Source of the DNA: JBGTNQ01 sp038212375
Lineage (GTDB): Bacteria > Patescibacteriota > Minisyncoccia > Phycocordibacterales > Zambryskibacteraceae
Assembly (NCBI GenBank): GCA_038212375.1
Contig: JBBQUO010000011.1
Location: 1-24,746, forward strand
DNA length: 24,746 bases
Direction of reading: 5' to 3'
Position numbers and translations under genes: made by a program. Position 1 is the first letter of the stretch. Every line of letters starts with the position of its first letter. The notes beneath the pieces are model-generated. The model did not search any database. It saw only the letters and a program-made list of their open reading frames with translations, and was not told where the DNA came from. Below, in pieces: positions 1 through 5,091 of the stretch.

Positions 1-165
1 GCTCTCCAAAAACTTTTGACAAAGCTCGGACTTTACTCGGGTCCAATAACTGGCAAGTTTGGTGCTCTTACAGAATCTTCAGTAAAAAAGTATCAAGCAA
101 AACATGGAATTACTCAGCTCGGCAGTGTTGGGCCAGCAACGAGAACGAGTCTTAACAAAGAGTAA
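1..165 (+). CDS. C-terminal fragment of a peptidoglycan-binding (PG_binding_1-like) protein
   Basis: The window opens inside a reading frame that begins ALQKLLTKLGLYSGPITGKF and ends TAA at 163-165; the start lies outside. Seen: a short repeat-like unit with LQ-LL-LG-YSGPITG-FG-LT-V-KYQ-GI-G-VGPATR-LN spacing. Established: this is the pattern of the three-helix PG_binding_1 domain (LQ..L...G.Y.G.iDG.fG..T..av..fQ...gl..dG.vG..T...L), which anchors proteins to peptidoglycan. Inference: the full protein is an exported or cell-wall-associated protein with this domain at its C terminus. There is no hairpin between it and the next small gene, so they could be co-transcribed. Confidence 0.75.
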   Translation, partial: ALQKLLTKLGLYSGPITGKFGALTESSVKKYQAKHGITQLGSVGPATRTSLNKE

Positions 166-177
166 AACCTATCAAAT

Positions 178-378
178 ATGAATCCTCAAGAACTTAACAC
201 AAAATTAGATGAACTAAACAGAAAGCTCGAAGAAGTTTCTGTATCAGTCAAGACAATGAAGAATTATTTCAAATGGACTCTCATTATCACAGTGCTTGCA
301 GTGGTGCTCCCCATGATTGGACTCGCATTCGCAATTCCTTCGTATTTAAGTCAGCTCAATACAATCACTTCCTTTTAG
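178..378 (+). CDS. Small coiled-coil plus single membrane-span protein
   Basis: A 66-residue protein of unknown function. Residues about 4-27 are highly charged and heptad-like (ELNTKLDELNRKLEEVSVSV), which suggests a short coiled coil. Residues about 33-56 are a strong hydrophobic segment (WTLIITVLAVVLPMIGLAFAI), and a short polar tail follows. The gene starts 12 nt after the stop of the preceding peptidoglycan-binding fragment, so it is probably in the same transcript. No Shine-Dalgarno sequence is visible (upstream is ACCTATCAAAT). Small proteins of this plan are common in Parcubacteria and usually lack an assigned role. It could be a membrane-anchored assembly partner, but that is a guess. 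Confidence 0.7.
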   Translation: MNPQELNTKLDELNRKLEEVSVSVKTMKNYFKWTLIITVLAVVLPMIGLAFAIPSYLSQLNTITSF

Positions 379-380
379 TT

Positions 381-409
381 TTGCAAAAAAGTCTAAAATT
401 CACTATGAT
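381..409 (+). promoter_or_regulatory. Promoter of the tRNA-Thr pair
   Basis: TTGCAA (381-386), a 17-nt spacer and TATGAT (404-409) form a sigma70-type promoter. Transcription would start about 18-20 nt before the first tRNA-Thr at 435. Confidence 0.55.
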
Positions 410-434
410 GGGTTACGTCGCTGTTTTTTAGTTT

Positions 435-507
435 GCCATTGTAGCTCAGTTGGTAGAGCACGTCATTGGTAATGACGAGGTCTCCAGTTCAATCCTGGAC
501 AATGGCT
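435..507 (+). tRNA. tRNA-Thr (anticodon GGT)
   Basis: A complete cloverleaf can be drawn. The acceptor stem is GCCATTG (435-441) with CAATGGC (500-506). The D-arm GCTCAGTTGGTAGAGC follows, then anticodon stem CGTCA/TGACG around loop TTGGTAA with anticodon GGT at 468-470. The T-arm CCAG-TTCAATC-CTGG and discriminator T507 complete it. CCA is not encoded. It decodes ACC/ACU. The next gene, 18 nt downstream, is a second Thr tRNA with a nearly identical D-arm. Confidence 0.95.
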
Positions 508-525
508 CCCGTTTTCCGCTATACC

Positions 526-598
526 GCCATCTTAGCTCAGTTGGTAGAGCACGTCTTTCGTAAAGACGGGGTCCGCAGTTCGATCCTGCGAGATGGCT
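526..598 (+). tRNA. tRNA-Thr (anticodon CGT)
   Basis: Acceptor stem GCCATCT (526-532) pairs with AGATGGC (591-597). The D-arm is identical to that of the upstream tRNA-Thr. Anticodon stem CGTCT/AGACG surrounds loop TTCGTAA with anticodon CGT at 559-561. The T-arm is CGCAG-TTCGATC-CTGCG and the discriminator is T598. CCA is not encoded. It decodes ACG. The two genes differ mainly in the lower acceptor, anticodon and T stems, as expected of an old tandem duplication with compensatory changes. Confidence 0.95.
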
Positions 599-608
599 CA
601 AATCAAGT

Positions 609-668
609 TTGTCTTGCTTCCTAGATTGTGATATTTTTTCAGAGGAACTAGCTTACTTTTTTGGAGGA
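609..668 (+). promoter_or_regulatory. Promoter and Shine-Dalgarno of the unknown gene at 672
   Basis: TTGTCT (609-614), a 17-nt spacer and TATTTT (632-637) are followed by a leader of about 28 nt and a strong GGAGGAAG Shine-Dalgarno (663-670) just before ATG 672. The ribosome site decides the start: an upstream in-frame ATG at 609 falls inside the -35 box. Confidence 0.5.
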
Positions 669-671
669 AGC

Positions 672-947
672 ATGCATATAACAGAACTGACCGACACTCA
701 GCTGGCGCGATTGCTTCTGCGTCAAATTTGGCAGATATATGATCGTGCGGGTATCTCGCATGGCAGATGCCTCGAGAGTAAACTTCTGGAAGCCGCTACG
801 AGCCTCATTCCTCTTGGCGGTATTCCAAAGCCGCTCGATAAGTTTTCTGCACGTAAGCTCATATGTGAATCTGAAAGAAGAAGTTCAGAGAAAACAAAGC
901 GGATGATGGAAATAGGGTTGCCAATGTCGGTGAGCGATGACCAGTAG
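672..947 (+). CDS. Unknown small soluble protein (91 aa), SD-led single-gene unit
   Basis: I do not recognise this protein. Starting at ATG 672, directly after GGAGGAAG, it has 91 residues beginning MHITELTDTQLARLLLRQIW. Most of it is predicted helical, with charged helices at about 6-22 and 60-80 and no membrane segment or signal peptide. One Gly/Pro-rich break (LIPLGGIPKPLDKF, about 43-56) separates two helical parts. The gene begins shortly after the tRNA-Thr pair but has its own promoter. The stop is followed at once by a small hairpin (948-968) and later by a strong terminator at 1078. It resembles other unknown genes of this window in having a -35/-10 promoter, a Shine-Dalgarno and a terminator of its own. 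Confidence 0.65.
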   Translation: MHITELTDTQLARLLLRQIWQIYDRAGISHGRCLESKLLEAATSLIPLGGIPKPLDKFSARKLICESERRSSEKTKRMMEIGLPMSVSDDQ

Positions 948-1077
948 CTTGCGACTACTGCGAGCTTAAAAGCAAAATGTTGGCAAGAGGCTATGACGGC
1001 GTGGAATTATGACCGCGTGTCCACGCTACCAGCTAAGTCAACGAGAGGGTCCTGTTAGGAGTGATTTTTCTAACGGT
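948..1077 (+). other. Structured 3' untranslated stretch after the 672 gene
   Basis: No convincing gene is present; an open frame over 1009-1263 crosses a strong terminator and is rejected. The stretch is rich in short inverted repeats. AGCTTGC/GCGAGCT flank GACTACT right after the stop codon. GCGTGG/CCACGC flank about 16 nt near 1000-1030. CTGTTAG/CTAACGG flank about 11 nt just before the terminator at 1078. It may be a structured 3' UTR of the upstream gene or a small RNA of its own. Confidence 0.4.
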
Positions 1078-1117
1078 GATGCCGGTTTCCTTGCGGAAAC
1101 CGGCATCTTTTCTTTTC
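1078..1117 (+). terminator. Rho-independent terminator
   Basis: A perfect 13-bp stem, GATGCCGGTTTCC / GGAAACCGGCATC, closes a TTGC loop and is followed by TTTTCTTTT. It ends the transcript of the 672 gene and its structured tail. Confidence 0.85.
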
Positions 1118-1141
1118 TCAATTTCGTATTACAATGCAATT

Positions 1142-1404
1142 ACCTTGGGGGAGTGACCCTCTGGGGTGAAAAAATATTCAGACTTGGTCCGGCTGAATTT
1201 AGGTTCTCCGACTGGAGGGCGCCAACACAAGGACTCCATTTGGCGGTAAGTCTCTGGCATTAGGTGTGATGCATGGACGGATTAGATACCCGTTCGCAAG
1301 GAGATGTATCAGGTAAGAAGGGTAAAGAAAATGACTTCAAAGCCCGGATTTACTTAAGGAACCTTATGGTAGGGGTCAGCATGTCTGCTGGCCCCTTTGT
1401 TTTG
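1142..1404 (+). ncRNA. Candidate structured non-coding RNA upstream of prfB
   Basis: About 260 nt lie between a strong upstream terminator and a second strong terminator, with a plausible -10 box TACAAT at 1130-1135. No open frame with a credible start fits. Seen pairings include ATTCAG/CTGAAT (about 1175-1196), CGCCAA/TTGGCG (about 1220-1245), GATGCAT/ATGTATC around an inner ACGG/CCGT hairpin (about 1268-1310), AAGTC (1248) with GACTT (1333), and the terminal hairpin. I could not match it to RNase P RNA (no GAGGAAAGUCC or ACAGAA core), tmRNA (no TTCGA-containing tRNA-like 3' end) or SRP RNA (no conserved tetraloop region). Family unknown; it could be 6S-like or new. The alternative is a long 5' leader of prfB, but the terminator and the separate prfB promoter argue against that. 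Confidence 0.45.
1371..1404 (+). terminator. Terminator of the candidate ncRNA
   Basis: AGGGGTCAGCA / TGCTGGCCCCT (11 bp with one G-U pair) closes loop TGTC and is followed by TTGTTTT. It lies directly before the prfB -10 box, so upstream transcription is cut off before prfB. Confidence 0.8.
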
Positions 1405-1411
1405 ATATAAT
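1403..1411 (+). promoter_or_regulatory. Extended -10 promoter of prfB (leaderless type)
   Basis: TGA-TATAAT (1403-1411) is an extended -10 element with no clear -35. Only 7 nt separate it from ATG 1419, so the predicted transcription start coincides with the start codon. No Shine-Dalgarno could fit. Confidence 0.7.
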
Positions 1412-1418
1412 CAAACAT

Positions 1419-2294
1419 ATGGATAAGGAATCAAAAATAAAAAAGGTAGAAGAACTCGAGGCAGATATGAATTCTGCTGATTTTTGGTCTGATAAAGAAA
1501 AAGCGCAAAGAACCATAAAAGAAATTCAAAGTCTCAAAGATGAAATAGAAGGCGTAGGAAAGTATGACAAGGGCGATGCTATCATGACGATTTTCTCCGG
1601 TGCAGGAGGAGATGATGCAGAAGATTTTTCTGCAATACTTCTCCAGATGTATCTCAAATATATTAGCAATAAAGGATGGAGCGTGGTGATGCTCCATGAC
1701 AACCAAAACGATCATGGTGGGTATCGCAATGTAACGATAGAAATTTCAGGGAACAATGTGTATGGAACACTGAAGAACGAGTCAGGTGTGCATCGTCTGG
1801 TGCGTATATCACCATTTAATGCAAAGCAGCTTCGTCATACATCATTTTCCCTTGTTGAAGTAATTCCAAAATTTGAAAAAACAGGCGAAATTGATATTCC
1901 GGAATCTGATATCCGTATTGAACTCTCAAAGTCTGGTGGTCCTGGGGGCCAAAACGTAAATAAGCGTGAGACCGCAGTCCGCGTCGTACATATCCCGACC
2001 AATCTTTCTGCTCACGTGACCTCAGAGCGCTCACAAGGTCAAAATAAAGAAAAGGCTCTCGCGATACTCAGTGCAAAGCTCTATAAAAAAATGGAAGAAG
2101 AGCGAATTGCAAAAGAAAAAGGAATGTATATTTCCAAAACTACCCAGATCGAATGGGGTAGTCAAATTCGTTCATATGTCTTGCACCCATACAAGATGGT
2201 AAAAGACCACCGTACGAATATTGAAACAACAAATATTGATGCAGTACTCAGCGGAGATCTCGATGAATTCATCGAGGCAGAAAAAAGTTTGTAG
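1419..2294 (+). CDS. prfB: Peptide chain release factor 2, shortened N-terminal domain
   Basis: This is a class I release factor that ends translation at UGA/UAA in the cytoplasm. The SPF tripeptide that reads the stop codon (131-133, in VRISPF) identifies RF2 rather than RF1. The GGQ peptidyl-tRNA hydrolysis motif is at 176-178 (SGGPGGQNVNK), and WGSQIRSYVLHPYKMVKD is the typical C-terminal block. The protein has 291 residues against about 365 in E. coli RF2. Residues 1-45 align with the early domain-1 helices, and the sequence then passes directly to the domain-2 block FSGAGGDDAEDF. Roughly 70 residues of domain 1 are therefore missing. There is no in-frame UGA frameshift site as in many other bacteria. 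The start is supported by the -10 box 7 nt upstream. Confidence 0.93.
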   Translation: MDKESKIKKVEELEADMNSADFWSDKEKAQRTIKEIQSLKDEIEGVGKYDKGDAIMTIFSGAGGDDAEDFSAILLQMYLKYISNKGWSVVMLHDNQNDHGGYRNVTIEISGNNVYGTLKNESGVHRLVRISPFNAKQLRHTSFSLVEVIPKFEKTGEIDIPESDIRIELSKSGGPGGQNVNKRETAVRVVHIPTNLSAHVTSERSQGQNKEKALAILSAKLYKKMEEERIAKEKGMYISKTTQIEWGSQIRSYVLHPYKMVKDHRTNIETTNIDAVLSGDLDEFIEAEKSL

Positions 2295-2298
2295 CAAA

Positions 2299-2329
2299 AT
2301 GTCTCGTAGGCGGTATTCCTACGAGACAT
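2299..2329. terminator. Terminator between prfB and the opposing 2333 gene
   Basis: A perfect 12-bp stem, ATGTCTCGTAGG / CCTACGAGACAT, closes loop CGGTATT. On the minus strand it is followed by TTTTGC, so it best serves the minus-strand gene, whose stop is at 2333. It can also fold in the prfB transcript. Confidence 0.7.
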
Positions 2330-2332
2330 ATG

Positions 2333-2728
2333 TTACAAACTTTCCACGCACCTTCTGACAATATTTTTCTCTGACTCACTTACTGATTTAATTGGTCGCT
2401 CAACTCCTTTTAATTCGCAGACTAGTTCTAGCATAGATGCTGCGGCTTTTATTGCCGATTGAGCAGTTTTGGGATCTAACTCTTTTCGTGGTTTCATTGA
2501 GCGTTTTGCTTTTTCCACTATCCGCCTAAATCCATCAGCTGACGGTGCTGCGGCATTTAAACCAAGTAACTCCTTGGGATTGGTGATCTTAGCCACCCGC
2601 TCAGCCAGAAGTCCTTCAATCTCAAAATCAGGGAAGTCGAGGTTGTATGAAAGTATAATCAGTTTTATTGGAAACTGCGTGATAATTGCAATATCCATGC
2701 ACTGGCTCAATGTTTCAGGACTTTCCAT
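2333..2728 (-). CDS. Unknown soluble protein (131 aa), inserted between prfB and ftsE
   Basis: I do not recognise a family. The 131 residues start MESPETLSQCMDIAIITQFP. A hydrophobic stretch at about 12-32 (IAIITQFPIKLIILSYNL) looks like buried strand or helix rather than a membrane span. The rest is mainly charged, Ala- and Leu-rich helix (about 38-50 and 85-112), with a basic patch KAKRSMKPRKE near 73-83. The start is supported by AGGA six bases before the ATG on the minus strand. The unit has its own TTGACT-17-TATTAT promoter and its own terminator. It stands against the direction of the flanking prfB and ftsE genes, which are neighbours in many bacteria, and so looks like an insertion. 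Confidence 0.65.
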   Translation of the reverse strand: MESPETLSQCMDIAIITQFPIKLIILSYNLDFPDFEIEGLLAERVAKITNPKELLGLNAAAPSADGFRRIVEKAKRSMKPRKELDPKTAQSAIKAAASMLELVCELKGVERPIKSVSESEKNIVRRCVESL

Positions 2729-2769
2729 GGTAGTTCCTGGCTAGAGGGTTACAAAAAACTTCTAAAAAA

Positions 2770-2798
2770 ATAATAACATTATAAAAATGTATAGTCAA
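2770..2798 (-). promoter_or_regulatory. Promoter of the 2728 minus-strand gene
   Basis: Read on the minus strand: TTGACT (2798-2793), a 17-nt spacer and TATTAT (2775-2770). This is a near-consensus sigma70 promoter with ideal spacing, followed by a leader of about 35 nt and an AGGA ribosome site. Confidence 0.75.
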
Positions 2799-2872
2799 TA
2801 TAAAAATATATTTTCAATATATTTTGTATGTTACAATATCTAAGTAATCATTCTGTTCACTTTACACTACCT

Positions 2873-3553
2873 ATGATCTACTTCGATAAAGTCTCAAAGA
2901 TATACGCAGATCAATCAGTGGCGCTTCAAGACGTCACGTTTGCAGTGGAACCAAAAGAATTTGTATCCATTGTGGGCCATTCAGGAGCAGGGAAGACGAC
3001 GCTTATAAAACTTATTCTCGCTGAGGATAAACCAAGTGAAGGGAGAGTGTTCTTCGGTTCGACTGACATACACTCGTTGCGCCTCAGCGAAATTCCAGAG
3101 CTTCGTCGCAAGATTGGCGTCGTGTTTCAAGACTTCAGACTTCTTCCTGATAAAAATGTATACGAAAATATTGCATTCTCTATGGAGGCTGCAGGACGCA
3201 CCGATGAAGAAATCGAATCAGATGTACCCCATGTGCTCGAGCTTGTAGACCTCGGTAAAAAGATTTGGAATTTCCCGAAGGAACTCTCAGGTGGTGAGAA
3301 GCAGCGCGTCGCCATTGCTCGTGCGATCGTCAATCAGCCGGACATCATCATAGCAGATGAGCCTACTGGGAACCTCGACCCTGTGAATACGTACGAAATA
3401 GTCCAGATACTAAAAAAGATTAATGACCTCGGTACGACTATTATTCTCACTACACACAACAAAGGAGTCATCGACTCGCTCGGTCGCCGAGTGATCACAA
3501 TGGAAAATGGAAGAGTTGTGCGTGACGATAAGGAAGGACGGTACATCATATAA
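2873..3553 (+). CDS. ftsE: Cell division ATP-binding protein FtsE
   Basis: FtsE is the ABC-type ATPase that works with membrane partner FtsX. The complex sits at the division site and controls septal peptidoglycan hydrolases. Seen in the 226-residue protein: Walker A GHSGAGKTT (35-43), Q-loop Q86 in VVFQDFRLL, signature LSGGEKQR (138-145), Walker B IIIADEPTGNLDP (158-170) and the switch His in TTHN (H195). ATG 2873 is preferred over an upstream in-frame start at 2828, because family members begin with a short I-x-F-x-x-V strand and total about 220-230 residues. A TACACT box (2863-2868) lies 4 nt upstream, and a TACAAT (2831-2836) further up is an alternative -10. ftsX follows after 26 nt. Confidence 0.93.
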   Translation: MIYFDKVSKIYADQSVALQDVTFAVEPKEFVSIVGHSGAGKTTLIKLILAEDKPSEGRVFFGSTDIHSLRLSEIPELRRKIGVVFQDFRLLPDKNVYENIAFSMEAAGRTDEEIESDVPHVLELVDLGKKIWNFPKELSGGEKQRVAIARAIVNQPDIIIADEPTGNLDPVNTYEIVQILKKINDLGTTIILTTHNKGVIDSLGRRVITMENGRVVRDDKEGRYII

Positions 3554-3563
3554 AATTTCGCGG

Positions 3564-3569
3564 TATAAT
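3564..3569 (+). promoter_or_regulatory. TATAAT box before ftsX
   Basis: TATAAT lies in the 26-nt gap between ftsE and ftsX, 10 nt before the ftsX ATG. It could drive a nearly leaderless ftsX transcript in addition to read-through from ftsE. No Shine-Dalgarno is visible. Confidence 0.45.
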
Positions 3570-3579
3570 AAAATCAATT

Positions 3580-4509
3580 ATGTTTTGGGTCAGTACAAAA
3601 AGAATAATACGAAGTGGTTTTTTTAACTTCTCACGAAATGCATTCGTGTCACTTTCTTCTATTCTTGTGATGACTATTACACTTTCTGTTATCGCTGCAC
3701 TTATATTCCTTTCAGCCGTACTTACAGCGACTCTTTCTGAAATCCGTAGCAAGGTAGATATCAATGTATACTTTGTTACCGGTGCCCAAGAGCCTGATAT
3801 TCTCGCAGTTCAAAAGAATCTGAGGGCTCTTCCAGAAGTTGATACCGTCACCTACACATCAAGTGACCAGGCTCTCGAAAACTTCAAATCCCGTCATGAG
3901 AATGATCAGTTTACTCTCCAGGCGCTTTCTGAGCTCGAAGGTAACCCTCTTGGAGCATCACTCAATATCAAAGCAAAAGACACGTCTCAGTACCAAGGTA
4001 TCGCAGATTATCTCCAGCGAAAGCCAATCCTCTCTTCCCAAGACGGCACTAGTATCATCGACAAGGTAAATTATTATGAAAATAAATCTGCGATCGATAA
4101 GCTTACTCAGATTATCCATACTGCAGAAAAGTTAGGATCGATTATTACCATTGCACTCATTTGTGTCTCAATTCTTATTACGTTTAATACTATCCGACTC
4201 GCAATCTTTATTTCAAAAGAGGAGATCTCGGTGATGCGACTGGTAGGTGCATCTGCTGCATATATCCGTGGTCCATTTGTGGTGGTGGGTACTATCTATG
4301 GAGCAATATCGGGCCTTATTACGCTCGTGCTATTTTATCCCGTGACTCTCTGGCTTGGGCGTACGACTGCAAACTTTTTCCTTAATATGAATATTTTTGA
4401 TTACTACACACAAAACTTCGTACAAATATTTTGTATTATTATGATCTCAGGAATGGTTATTGGATCTATCTCAAGCTATCTCGCGGTGCGAAAGTATCTA
4501 AAAATCTAA
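3580..4509 (+). CDS. ftsX: Cell division protein FtsX
   Basis: FtsX is the permease-like membrane partner of FtsE and passes the ATPase cycle to cell wall hydrolases outside the membrane. The 309-residue protein shows the family plan: a short cytoplasmic N terminus, a first membrane span (about 27-50), an extracellular domain (about 55-185) and three more spans near 187-210, 228-250 and 284-305. The cytoplasmic block SKEEISVMRLVGASAAYIRGPF between spans 2 and 3 is the conserved E-I-x-x-M-x-L-V-G-A-x-x-x-x-I-R-x-P-F signature. Its extracellular domain would contact a hydrolase or adaptor that is not encoded in this window. It lies directly downstream of ftsE. Confidence 0.93.
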   Translation: MFWVSTKRIIRSGFFNFSRNAFVSLSSILVMTITLSVIAALIFLSAVLTATLSEIRSKVDINVYFVTGAQEPDILAVQKNLRALPEVDTVTYTSSDQALENFKSRHENDQFTLQALSELEGNPLGASLNIKAKDTSQYQGIADYLQRKPILSSQDGTSIIDKVNYYENKSAIDKLTQIIHTAEKLGSIITIALICVSILITFNTIRLAIFISKEEISVMRLVGASAAYIRGPFVVVGTIYGAISGLITLVLFYPVTLWLGRTTANFFLNMNIFDYYTQNFVQIFCIIMISGMVIGSISSYLAVRKYLKI

Positions 4510-4522
4510 CTCAATAAAAAAG

Positions 4523-4557
4523 AAACCGCTTAGTAACATTGTTACTAAGCGGTTTTT
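4523..4557. terminator. Bidirectional terminator after ftsX
   Basis: A perfect 15-bp stem, AAACCGCTTAGTAAC / GTTACTAAGCGGTTT, closes loop ATT. It is flanked by an A-run on the left and a T-run on the right, so it can end ftsX (plus) and the opposing gene that stops at 4573 (minus). Confidence 0.88.
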
Positions 4558-4572
4558 ATCAAGTGGAGAATG

Positions 4573-4956
4573 TTACACGAAGAGAGGACCTTCGTAGTCG
4601 TGGCGTATATCGTAGAGTCGAGTTTCTCTGGAAACGGCATGCTGCCCACAAAGCTCATTTGCTCGATCGATAGCCAGAGATCCGGGTATCGAGTCGAGTC
4701 CATAGTGTGCCCAGACTGGTTCGAGTTCTTCAATGGTTTTCGCATTTGCGATCAGACCTTTGAGCTGACTGATGAGTTCGAGGTCAGGTTCCGTCTCAAA
4801 ATCGTTCACATCAGGCACATTGCCGATGGTCTGATTGAGAGCAGGTATTTGACCGGACTCGTGTTCACTTATTCTCAGTGCGTTTTGACGAGGTTTGTGA
4901 GGAAAAAAGTAACCCCTGCTTTCGAGCTTTTTTTTCAGCGACGTGAGAATACTCAT
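4573..4956 (-). CDS. Unknown soluble protein (127 aa), SD-led single-gene unit
   Basis: I do not recognise this protein. The start at 4956 (MSILTSLKKKLESRGYFFPH) is chosen because GGAG lies 7 nt upstream; a longer frame to 5013 would overlap the -10 box. The N-terminal 30 residues are basic, the middle (about 50-70) is acidic (DVNDFETEPDLELISQ), and a helical stretch (about 65-95) leads to the C-terminal block ...DRANELCGQHAVSRETR. There is no signal peptide or membrane span. It lies between the ftsX terminator and the Y-family polymerase gene, from which it is transcribed divergently. The upstream promoter is close to sigma70 consensus with 17-nt spacing. Confidence 0.65.
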   Translation of the reverse strand: MSILTSLKKKLESRGYFFPHKPRQNALRISEHESGQIPALNQTIGNVPDVNDFETEPDLELISQLKGLIANAKTIEELEPVWAHYGLDSIPGSLAIDRANELCGQHAVSRETRLYDIRHDYEGPLFV

Positions 4957-5003
4957 ACGAATACTCCATTTCTTGATGGGTAAAAACGAACTGCTCTGTA
5001 TAT

Positions 5004-5032
5004 TTAATATCATGAAAAAATGTTCTGGTCAA
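5004..5032 (-). promoter_or_regulatory. Promoter of the 4956 minus-strand gene
   Basis: On the minus strand: TTGACC (5032-5027), a 17-nt spacer and TATTAA (5009-5004). The leader is about 45 nt, with GGAG before the ATG. Confidence 0.7.
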
Positions 5033-5055
5033 TTTTTAGGCTAATACGAGTAGAA

Positions 5056-5085
5056 TTGACTAGGTGAACCATAGTTCACTATAAT
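5056..5085 (+). promoter_or_regulatory. Y-family polymerase promoter with an embedded LexA-type operator
   Basis: TTGACT (5056-5061), an 18-nt spacer and TATAAT (5080-5085) form a strong promoter. The spacer contains the perfect palindrome GTGAAC-CATA-GTTCAC (5064-5079). Its core GAAC-N4-GTTC is the LexA (DinR) operator core known from Gram-positive and several other phyla. A repressor bound here would block RNA polymerase directly. The predicted transcription start falls on the GTG at 5092. Confidence 0.75.
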
Positions 5086-5091
5086 AGTGTT

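Noticed and set aside
178..378. Toxin-antitoxin or phage holin identity for the 66-aa single-span protein
   Set aside because: A coiled coil plus one span is too generic, and there is no partner gene or lysis gene beside it.
1009..1263. An 84-codon plus-strand open frame
   Set aside because: It runs straight through a perfect 13-bp terminator (1078-1117) and through the candidate structured RNA. The product has no recognisable features.
1279..1291. GGATTAGATACCC, identical to a universal 16S rRNA segment
   Set aside because: Only 13 nt match; the flanking bases do not resemble 16S rRNA, and the word lies in a local hairpin of the candidate RNA. Taken as chance.
2797..2825. AT-rich near-repeats (CAATATA...TTTTC AATATATTTTG) between divergent promoters
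   Set aside because: They are short, low-complexity and typical of promoter DNA; not enough to call a repeat array or CRISPR.
4570..4983. A 137-codon plus-strand frame opposite the 4573-4956 gene
   Set aside because: The minus frame has a promoter with 17-nt spacing, a Shine-Dalgarno and a shared terminator; the plus frame has none of these.
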